64,000 nucleotides of DNA, from the NCBI GenBank assembly GCA_001600695.1, contig BCKQ01000002.1, positions 248,001-312,000 on the forward strand, in the 5' to 3' direction. Positions 44,896-53,525 of this stretch are shown one piece after another. The position numbers were made by a program, and so were the translations under genes. The stretch is from Ascoidea asiatica. Its lineage: Eukaryota; Ascomycota; Saccharomycetes; Ascoideales; Ascoideaceae. The notes under the pieces were generated by a model, which was given only the letters and a program-made list of their open reading frames with translations, searched no databases and was not told the DNA's origin. How positions within the stretch are numbered: position 1 is the stretch's first letter; every line of letters begins with the position of its first letter.

Positions 44896-46446
44896 CTAAG
44901 AACTAATCCAAACTAGTTCTTCATCTTCATCATTGTCTTCATCATTGTCGTCTTGAGGTTTTAGATTCTCTAAGATGTAATCAAATTTACCATTGGTAAT
45001 AGCATTTGCTCTTTTTAGTCTTTTTTCTGCTTTTGAATACCATTCTTCTTGTTCTGGACTTTCAATATCATATAAATTTCCAATTGAAATTTCTGCTTCT
45101 GCAATATCTACCCAAGTTTGAGGTTCATCTTCATCTTCTGCTTTGATTAAATAATCAATTGCTCTTGAATATAAATCTATTGCTTTTTCTCTTAATTCTT
45201 TTATTTTTTTTTCGCTTTCCTTATTCTCTTTATTATTATCATCATTTTCTTTGTCTTCGTCTTCGTTTTCATCTCCAAATGCATATTCTACATATTCAGC
45301 TGCTGGAGATTCTGCTTCTTGTAATAATCTATCTCCAAGTTTATGATTCACATTTTTATATAAATTAAATAAATCTTTTTCCTCTTTTGTCTCTTCTTTT
45401 TGTTTTGAATTTTTTTTTGAATTTGAAATTTCAAGATTATAACCTAAATTTTTACTTTTTAATATTAAAAATTTTAAAAATAAAATTAAATTTTCAAATA
45501 ACCAATTTTCATAAAATTTTAAATTTTCTTTAATTTCAAATAATGGATGATTTTTACTTAAATTAATAACTTCTTCATCATTTTCATCTTCACTATCTAA
45601 ACCTTCAGTTAAATGATCTAAACCAAAATTTTTAATAATATCAATTAAATCATCAAAAGATTCTAAAATTTCAAATTGATCTTTATTAAAATATTTATTT
45701 ATTAATGATGAAGTCTTATTTTTATTTTCATTTTCATTTTCATTTTCAATTGTAATTTGAAAATTATTTTTAATAATTAATGTATAATCATTAATTAAAT
45801 TATCAATTAATTTTTTTATATTTGGAAAATTTTTTTTATTTGAATTTAAATTCATTTTTGAAATATATTGTAATGGAATTCTATTTATTAAAATTTGAAA
45901 TTTTGTTAAATTTAAATTAATTGAATTTGGAAAATCTTTAAAACCAAAATTAATTCTTTCTAAACTTTCTTCAAAATATTTATTAATATCATTATTAATA
46001 TTATCATTAATATTATATTTACTTAATTCAGATAAACTTAAAGCATATATACAATGAAATTTAGAATTTAAATTTATTTTAATTGAATTATTATTTGAAT
46101 CATTAGATGAATTAAATCTTAAAATTCTATCACATTCATTAATAATACCATTTAAAATTAATTGATTATTATCAATATTATTATTTAATTTATAAGTATT
46201 CCATAAAGCAATTAATTGACCAATTTCATCTTCTGGATTAACAAATTCAGATAATTCAATTGTTAAATTTTTATTTTCATAATTATTGGAATTATTATTT
46301 AAATCTTTATTATCATTTTCATTTTTTTCATTATTTTCATTATTTTCATTATTTTCATTATTTTCATCAATTGATAATGAATTTGATTTTTGTTTCTTTC
46401 TTTTTGAAGCTTTACCTAAACCAATTGGACGTTTACTTTTCAGCAT
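44896..46446 (-). CDS. ETT1: Ett1, enhancer of translation termination
   Basis: The 516-residue protein starts with the family signature KRPIGLGKASKRKKQK. A helical TPR-like region follows, including ELSEFVNPEDEIGQLIALW and, near the end, RAIDYLIKAEDEDEPQTWVDIAEAEISIG. Ett1 (Nro1 in fission yeast) works with the prolyl hydroxylase Tpa1/Ofd1 in translation termination and stress or oxygen responses. In the family it is nuclear. The S. cerevisiae protein has 412 residues, and the excess here is Asn/Glu-rich insertions. The acidic C-terminus (DNDEDNDEDEEL) is a family-like tail. Confidence 0.87.
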   Translation of the reverse strand: MLKSKRPIGLGKASKRKKQKSNSLSIDENNENNENNENNEKNENDNKDLNNNSNNYENKNLTIELSEFVNPEDEIGQLIALWNTYKLNNNIDNNQLILNGIINECDRILRFNSSNDSNNNSIKINLNSKFHCIYALSLSELSKYNINDNINNDINKYFEESLERINFGFKDFPNSINLNLTKFQILINRIPLQYISKMNLNSNKKNFPNIKKLIDNLINDYTLIIKNNFQITIENENENENKNKTSSLINKYFNKDQFEILESFDDLIDIIKNFGLDHLTEGLDSEDENDEEVINLSKNHPLFEIKENLKFYENWLFENLILFLKFLILKSKNLGYNLEISNSKKNSKQKEETKEEKDLFNLYKNVNHKLGDRLLQEAESPAAEYVEYAFGDENEDEDKENDDNNKENKESEKKIKELREKAIDLYSRAIDYLIKAEDEDEPQTWVDIAEAEISIGNLYDIESPEQEEWYSKAEKRLKRANAITNGKFDYILENLKPQDDNDEDNDEDEELVWISS

Positions 46447-47078
46447 TTTAAATAATAAATATTATAAAGAATATATTTATATTTGTTTATATATGTTTAT
46501 AAATATATTGATACTAATATAAAGAATAATTTACATTAATAGATCTTGATAAAATTGAATTATTTTGAAATATTGTTGATAATTTTTAATATATTTACTA
46601 TTTAATATATTTTTTTTTTATAATTGAATATGATGGTGTGATGAAATATTCTTTAAAAGAGAAGATCCGTGAAATTGGATTTATTTTTATAATTAAGTAT
46701 TAATGCGCAATATATTACATAAATGTAACATTACCGTACATTTTACTGTAAGTTAAAGATTTAGTTGGTTAGATAGATAGATAGATAGATATTTAAAGAT
46801 TGTGTATTTAAAATATAGAGGAAATATAGGAATAAAATAGAAAATTAATAAAAAGGATGAAAGTATAGTTTAGATTTGATAAAATAACAAAAAAGAAGAA
46901 GAATTATATAACAAAAAAAAACCAAGAAAAGTTTGAAAAAAGTTTAAGGAAAGTTTAAGGAAAGAATCTTTCAGGTAGAAATAAAGGATATAAAATGACG
47001 ATAAGGGTAAAAATTATATAAATAAAGAAAAGAAAATGTACAAAGGAATTAATAATTAGAAATTAATATATTAAAAGA
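46447..47078 (-). promoter_or_regulatory. ETT1 upstream region
   Basis: This AT-rich 632-bp gap has a GATA microsatellite at 46771-46792 and a TTACCGTACA element near 46731. It is one of the few 5' gaps without an evident GC island. Confidence 0.45.
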
Positions 47079-47600
47079 TTAAAAGGAATAAGATTCTATA
47101 GTTGTAGTTTGTTCTGAATTTAATTTTACAGCATTTTTTTGATGTAATTGATCTTTACAAGATTGTAAACCAGAACATGAATGATTTTCTAATAAACGAT
47201 GTTTTGAACAAAAATGACCAAGACAATAAGAACAATCACCAACCATTCTTAATGGAGTTGAAGTACAACGATTAAAAGAACATTTTTTATTTTTAGATTT
47301 CTTTTTTGGAGATTTTGAAGATTTTGAAGATTTTGATAAATTTGATAAATTTGATAAATTTATTGAATTATTTTTTGATAAAATTAAAGAAGAATTTTCA
47401 GATATATTATAAAAAGAAATTAATTTTGATAAATCTAAATTAATACCAGAACAATATAAAGTTGTTGAAATTAAAGATAAATTTAAATTTGGTGGAGAAG
47501 CAGCAATAATTGCAATCTTTAAATCTTCAACAGTTGAATCATTAGTAATTGAAATTAAAATTGGAGTTGTAGAATTTGGTAATGTAACTGATACTTTCAT
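47079..47600 (-). CDS. TMC1: AN1-type zinc finger protein with N-terminal ubiquitin-like region
   Basis: The 173-residue protein has a ubiquitin-like N-terminal part (VTLPNSTTPILISITNDSTVEDLKIAI). A Lys/Ser linker (residues about 85-110) follows. The C-terminal AN1 zinc finger has the ligand series C...C, CSYC, C, H, H and C in CSFNRCTS, GDCSYCLGHFCSKHRLLENHSC. It resembles the stress-induced S. cerevisiae AN1 protein Tmc1 (YOR052C, 150 residues), which is linked to the proteasome and proteotoxic stress. The GLQSCKDQLHQKNA end matches that group. The orthology is by motif only. Confidence 0.75.
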   Translation of the reverse strand: MKVSVTLPNSTTPILISITNDSTVEDLKIAIIAASPPNLNLSLISTTLYCSGINLDLSKLISFYNISENSSLILSKNNSINLSNLSNLSKSSKSSKSPKKKSKNKKCSFNRCTSTPLRMVGDCSYCLGHFCSKHRLLENHSCSGLQSCKDQLHQKNAVKLNSEQTTTIESYSF

Positions 47601-48885
47601 TTTGAATTAATATATTTGATTTTTTTGTTTTTTAAAAGATTAGTATTATTAATGGAAGATAAATAATGATGATAATTATTAATAAATAAAAGGATATTAA
47701 TATACAAATATACAAAGATACAAATATAAAAAAAGTATTATGAAGAAAGAAGAAGAATGATGATAATAAGAAGAAAACAAATTAGTTGTTGATTAAAAAA
47801 GAAGATATAAAATAGTGAAATTAGATTAAGATGAAATAACTTCTTTTATTAAAGTAATAAATAGACTAGTAGAATTCAGAGGAAGAAGTGATACAGAGCA
47901 GTGATGATAAAGCAAAAAGAAAGAAAGCCGGTAACATTACCAGTAGAAATACAGTACACTGGATCAATACTGGCTGAGTGATAAGAAAGAAGCAAAGAAG
48001 CAAAGAACCGAAGTGGCAAATTCGTGCTGTGATCAAGAACAGAGCCAGAGCCAGAGCTAGAGCCAGAGCCACGACAAGAGCAAGAGTAGGAACAGGAACA
48101 GGAACAGGAGCTTCACTGTGAGCATCAGCCAGCAACGTCGTGGATGACCACAGCCGGGCCGGCTATCGCTTCAGCCTGGCACGTGAGCAGGCATGACCTC
48201 TGGAGTTCGGCACGTGAAAGTGGTGTTTTGTTGGTGTCCGGAGAGAGCAGTATCTTCTGTCCTGGATATGCTGCTGTGCTGCCCCATTCCATGTCAGTGG
48301 CCCAGCAGGGTCGAGGTCAGCGCTTGCGGGCTGCGTGTTGGCTGAGTGCGTGCTCAACAAACCGCGTACCGTCGCAATGGGCGCCACAACAGCAGCACCA
48401 GCGACTGCCGCGCCAAACCGGTGCACTTCTGTCCCATTTCCGCGCTTCTCCAACACTTTCCAGCGCAGTTTCCTTTCCAACACTGACCCATCGAGAATAT
48501 TTTTGGGTTCACAGTAGCACTAAATTAATATTAGCTACCCGTAGTACTTACTATTAAGTGCAATACTAAGTACAATACTAAATGCAATACTAAATATAAT
48601 ACTAAATAAAATAGTACAGTTACCTGTATTAAATATTGAATTGAATATCAAATACTAAATACTAGATACTAAATACAAGTATCAATAAAAAATAAAAAGT
48701 AATAAATATCAAATAAATGGATAAATAAATATCAATGATAATCCTCTAGTTCATTTTCATTCATATTCTTTTTTATTCATATTCAAATTGGTAAAGTTAC
48801 TTAAATTCATTTCTCATTCATTATATTATTACTATTAATATCAACTACTATCCATTTTGATTAACTTGCATTATCTTAATATATT

Positions 48886-48922
<37 letters not shown>

Positions 48923-49367
48923 TATTCAATATTGTTCAATTGTCTTTTTTTCTTTTTATTAACTTCATTAAATCCATCCAGAATCACTTTATTATTCATT
49001 ATTCATTATTTATAATCCATTATCTAATATTTTTGGTTTTCAAGAAAAAAGTACTCAATTACACTTAATTCAAAAATATTTATATTCAAAATTTTATAAT
49101 TTTTACTTCTTTCATTCTTATTTCAATTTATTTAACTTATCTCACTTATCTAACTTATCTAACCTATCAAATTTACCAACTTATTTATTAACTTGTTTAT
49201 ATAATAAAACTTACGAAAATACTCAATTTAAAATATTACTTATAAATTATAAGCTATAAATTATTATTATTAAATTCATTTAATACCTAAATTTCCTGTC
49301 AATTTTTATTTTATTTTTTATCTACTACTAATTATTTATTATTTATTATATATATATAAATCCACAT
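47601..49367. promoter_or_regulatory. TMC1 / NEM1 divergent intergenic region with large GC island
   Basis: This 1.8-kb divergent gap contains the largest GC-rich island of the window (about 48000-48480). It has AGAGCC and GGAACA hexamer arrays (about 48040-48110) and CACGTG boxes at 48180-48185 and 48211-48216. Overlapping frames on both strands (48144-48557 and 48163-48483) arise from the composition. Further right are ACTAAATA and TCAA (48882-48923) simple repeats. Confidence 0.55.
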
Positions 49368-50807
49368 ATGAATTCAATTCAGTTTATTGCAAATAAAGTG
49401 GATAAAGCTTTAACAATATCAAATGATTTAGATATTAATACAAAAATGTTATCTAATCAAAATCAAAATCAAAATCAAAACTTAAATCAAAATTTAAATA
49501 TAAATTCAAATTCAAATTCAAAACTTATACATACTTCTTCTATTTCTCCTAATTCTATAACTCAAATCAAAAAATATACAACCACAAGTAATAATATTAA
49601 CAATAATACTGGTTTAGTAACAATTCAAGAATCAATAGAAGATAATTCAAATTTAATTAAAAATTCAGAAACTGATAACATTAATAATATAAATAATATA
49701 ACTAATATAACTAATAATAAAATTGATAATTCTATAAATGATATTAAAATTATATCTTTTAAGAAAAAATTACTTAATTTTTTAATATTATTATTAAATT
49801 TCTTATTCTTTATACCAAATATTTTAATTATTAATCCAATAATTCAATTAGCTTATTTCTTAACTTATCCTTTAAGATTTTTAGAATATGATAGAAAAAA
49901 TTCAAATTCAAATCCAAGTTCAATCAATGACCCTTATATAATAAATAATGATAATAATAATAATAATAATAATATAATAAAAACCAAATCAATAAATGAA
50001 AAGGAAAAGAAAAATGAATTAGAAAATATAAATAAAAATATAAATAAAAATATAAATAAAAATCAAATTCAAATTGAAAATCAAATTGAAAATGATTCAA
50101 ATTTATCTTTATCTTTATCTTTAAAAAATGATTCATTAAAATCTCCAACTTCTTCAACTCAAGCTACAACTGAAATTACAAAACAATTACCAAAAGCTTT
50201 ATTTTATAAAATTAATACTTCTGATCCTTCAAAATTACCAAAAAAAACTTTAATTTTAGATTTAGATGAAACTTTAATACATTCATTATCAAAAACAAAT
50301 AGATTAACTTCTTCATCTGCTCATATGGTTGAAGTTAAATTAAATAATAATTTAGCAACTTTATATTATGTTTATAAAAGACCATATTGTGATGATTTTT
50401 TAAATTTAGTTAGTTCTTGGTTTAATTTAATAATTTTTACAGCTTCTGTAAAAGATTATGCAGATCCAATAATAAATTGGTTAGAAAAAGAAAAACAATA
50501 TTTTTTTAAAAGATATTATAGAGATGATTGTATATTTAGAGATGGTGTTGGTTATATTAAAGATTTATCAATTGTTAATGATATTCATTTATCAAGAATA
50601 ATTATGATTGATAATTCTCCAATAAGTTATTCTCAAAATCTTGAAAATGCAATAAGAATTGAAGGTTGGATAGATGATCCAACTGATACTGAATTATTAG
50701 AATTGTTACCTTTATTAAATTCTTTAAGATTTACAAATGATATTAGAACAATCTTAGGTCTTAAAAATGGTGAACCTTTTTTCAGTCGACGAAAATCTTA
50801 TATTTAA
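49368..50807 (+). CDS. NEM1: Nem1 phosphatase, nuclear envelope/ER
   Basis: The 479-residue protein has an Asn/Gln-rich N-terminus, a hydrophobic membrane-associated segment at about 135-170 (FLILLLNFLFFIP...), and a C-terminal FCP/SCP phosphatase domain. The catalytic signature DLDET (DxDxT) is at about residues 297-301. YKRPYCDDFLN, IIFTASVKDYADP and IMIDNSPISYSQ follow in family order. Nem1, with its partner Spo7, dephosphorylates and activates the phosphatidate phosphatase Pah1. It thereby controls nuclear membrane growth and triacylglycerol synthesis. The AHMVEVKLNN segment after the active site is characteristic of Nem1 rather than Psr1/Psr2. Length is close to S. cerevisiae Nem1 (446). 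Confidence 0.92.
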   Translation: MNSIQFIANKVDKALTISNDLDINTKMLSNQNQNQNQNLNQNLNINSNSNSKLIHTSSISPNSITQIKKYTTTSNNINNNTGLVTIQESIEDNSNLIKNSETDNINNINNITNITNNKIDNSINDIKIISFKKKLLNFLILLLNFLFFIPNILIINPIIQLAYFLTYPLRFLEYDRKNSNSNPSSINDPYIINNDNNNNNNNIIKTKSINEKEKKNELENINKNINKNINKNQIQIENQIENDSNLSLSLSLKNDSLKSPTSSTQATTEITKQLPKALFYKINTSDPSKLPKKTLILDLDETLIHSLSKTNRLTSSSAHMVEVKLNNNLATLYYVYKRPYCDDFLNLVSSWFNLIIFTASVKDYADPIINWLEKEKQYFFKRYYRDDCIFRDGVGYIKDLSIVNDIHLSRIIMIDNSPISYSQNLENAIRIEGWIDDPTDTELLELLPLLNSLRFTNDIRTILGLKNGEPFFSRRKSYI

Positions 50808-51748
50808 AGAAGATTAAAAACCAAATTTACTCTTTTTCTATTTTCCTTTTTTATTTTTTTATTCTTTTATTCTTTTATTCTTTTCTTATTTTCTTGTTTT
50901 CTTATTTTTTTTTAATTACTTCTAAGTCTAATTATTACTATAAAATTGCTCTTTTTTTTATATAATTTCTGGCTTATAAAATGGGTATGAAAATAATTAA
51001 TCAATTTGTTGATCATTCATTCACTTATACTATAAATTTATAATTAATTAATTAATTCCCTAATAACTCTATATCTTTTTATTCTTTCTAATACCAAAAG
51101 TTAATCTCATATTTTTTCAATTTTTACTTAATTATTGCACTTTTTTTTTTATTTCAAAAAGTATATCTATCATATAAAAATATAAATTCAATAAAATACA
51201 CTTAATAAATAAAACTTCAAATAAAACTAAATTAGAATGTAAGATCATTCAATCCTAAGGATATAATTTCAATTGAACATTTATTATATCTTTCTTATCA
51301 TAACCATTATGATTAATTTCATATCTAGATTTATATGAATATGAATTAACTTCTTCATCTTGAATCTTTCTTCTCTTTCCTCAATTTCAGCTTCGTGTTC
51401 TAACAAGAATAAACCAAAAAAGACATTTCAAAAAGTAAAATTCCGACACGTGACTGTACAGTAACACTAATTTTGAAGTGCTGCTTTATTTCACTCGCAT
51501 TTGAAAGAGTGAAATAATAATGTAATTGAATAGCTGATTAGCTGAATAGCTGAATAAATAGATAATTTAATAATTCATCATTAATTAATTAGATAGTTTG
51601 ATAATTTATTGATCATTTTCGAATTGAAGTTACTTATTTCTTTTATTACCTAGCTATTGCTTTATGCTTCTCATTCAATTATAATTATACTAAAAGTTAT
51701 ATTTATTGGTTTTAATCTTTTTTTTATTTAAAAATTTAATGAATTAAA
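50808..51748 (+). promoter_or_regulatory. VMA5 upstream region
   Basis: This 941-bp gap follows NEM1. It is AT-rich with T-tracts. A small patch at about 51440-51490 carries CACGTG (51447-51452, context ACACGTGAC). Repeats of TAGCTGA and ATTAATTA follow. No gene is seen. Confidence 0.5.
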
Positions 51749-52939
51749 ATGTCAGAAGCAATTGCTAATTATTTACTTATATCTTTACCAAATGATTCAA
51801 CACCAATTAATTATAATGATTTATCAAGTTATTTGGAACAGAATTTATTAAATGGTAAATCAGTTATTTCAAAATTTATTATTCCTTCTTTTAGAATTGG
51901 AACTTTAGATTCTCTTGTTGAAGAATCTGAAGAATTAAGTAAAATTGATGTTCAATTATTTTCTTCATTGGGTAAAATTAATGATATTTTAAATACAATA
52001 TTTGATCATAATAAAGGATTATTAATGGCAAGTAAATCAATTAATAATAAATCACCTATTGAATTTATTGAAAGTTTTAATTGGAATTTATCAAAATATA
52101 GAATTGAAAATAAATCAATTAAACAATTAACAGATTCTATATCAAGTGATGCATTTGATATTGATAATGATTTAAGAAATTTATTTAATTCATATAATAT
52201 TGCAAAAACTAATTTATCTGCAGCTAATAGAAAACAAAATGGTGATTTAACTGTTAGATCTTTACATGATATTGTTGGACCACAAAATTTTGTTTTAAAT
52301 TCAGAACATTTACAAACTTTATTAATAGTTGTTCCAAAAAGTTTGCAAAAAGAATGGATTACATCATATGAAAATTTATCAAAATTTGTTGTACCAAGAT
52401 CTTCTGAACAAATTTATGATGATGGTGAATATGTTCTTAATAATGTAACAATTTTTAAAAAATATACTCAAGAATTTTTAAATAATTGTAGAGAAAAAAA
52501 ATATATACATAGAGAATTTAATTATTCAGAAGATTTAGTAAATAAATTAAAAAAAGAATTTGATTCAGCTTCAAGAGAAGAATATCAATTAAAAGGTGAA
52601 TTAATGAGATTATCAAAAACTTCTTATACATATATTTTATCATCTTGGATTCATATTAAATCTTTAAGAGTCTTTGTAGAAAGTATTTTAAGATATGGTT
52701 TACCACCAAATTTTACATCTTTCTTAATTAGATCTTCAAATTTAAGTTCAAGTGAATCAAAAAAATCATTAATTAAAGCTAAAAATGATTTAATAAAACA
52801 ATTTGGTTATTTAGGTGGTAATGCATTTAATAAAGATAAATATGGAAAAGTATTAAAAGATAATTCATTAAGTCAATATTCATCTTTAGTTGATACAGAA
52901 TATGAACCTTTTGTTTTATTTGATGTGGAAGTTTTATAA
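51749..52939 (+). CDS. VMA5: V-type ATPase V1 subunit C
   Basis: The protein has 396 residues, essentially the length of S. cerevisiae Vma5 (392). Family blocks run throughout: EAIANYLLISLPND at the start, IPSFRIGTLDSLVEESEEL, DLTVRSLHDIV and LNSEHLQTLLIVVP. Later come RDFNYSED-like REFNYSEDLVNKL, SWIHIKSLRVFVESILRYGLPPNF and the C-terminal EYEPFVLFDVE. Subunit C links the V1 peripheral stalks to Vo and is released when the pump disassembles on glucose loss. It is a single exon, and the ATG at 51749 opens the conserved N-terminus. Confidence 0.97.
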   Translation: MSEAIANYLLISLPNDSTPINYNDLSSYLEQNLLNGKSVISKFIIPSFRIGTLDSLVEESEELSKIDVQLFSSLGKINDILNTIFDHNKGLLMASKSINNKSPIEFIESFNWNLSKYRIENKSIKQLTDSISSDAFDIDNDLRNLFNSYNIAKTNLSAANRKQNGDLTVRSLHDIVGPQNFVLNSEHLQTLLIVVPKSLQKEWITSYENLSKFVVPRSSEQIYDDGEYVLNNVTIFKKYTQEFLNNCREKKYIHREFNYSEDLVNKLKKEFDSASREEYQLKGELMRLSKTSYTYILSSWIHIKSLRVFVESILRYGLPPNFTSFLIRSSNLSSSESKKSLIKAKNDLIKQFGYLGGNAFNKDKYGKVLKDNSLSQYSSLVDTEYEPFVLFDVEVL

Positions 52940-53525
52940 ACACAATCTAATTCAAACTTTTAACAATTATAAACAAAAAAAATAAATACTATCAATAAAC
53001 CTTTTCATAATTTTTTAATTTTTTTTTTGTTTTATAAATTCTTATAAAAACTAATAAAAACTATTTATAGTGAATATTTGTATCTCGATAACATTAGCAT
53101 TGTAAAGATCGAAAGAAGCTTTAATTCCACGCCACCTAGAACTTAGCCATAGTCGGGCTGATGAAAATGGCTCGTTGCCAGGCGCTGTGGCGTTGTGGCG
53201 TCGTACCGGTGGATCAGTCAGCCAGGAATGGCAGCAAGGAATGGCAGTGTTTGCAGTAACCGGTAATTCTACAATCATAACGTTACTCTACACTCTTCAA
53301 GCTTCATACTCTTTTCTGTCAGTTACAACGACCCTTTTTCAAAACAGTAGATCTGGCAATCAGTCCATTAGAAAAGTATTACTACAGATCATAATTGATA
53401 ATTGGTAGTTAATTCCTTTTTATAATATTATATTAATTCATATTAATGTTCTGCAAGTTGTATTGTAAAGTATTCAATATTCTTTTTGATAAATATAAAG
53501 AAGAGAATTTGTCTCAGTTTTAAAA
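52940..53525 (+). promoter_or_regulatory. Kinesin upstream region with GC island
   Basis: This gap has a GC-rich island at about 53125-53270 (GCTGTGGCG and ACCGGT elements, a repeated GGAATGGCAG). Short frames on both strands inside it are not supported as genes. Confidence 0.5.

Noticed and set aside
48144-48557. 137-codon ORF and an overlapping antisense ORF
   Set aside because: Both strands are open because the island is GC-rich. There is no recognisable protein feature. I reported the island itself instead.
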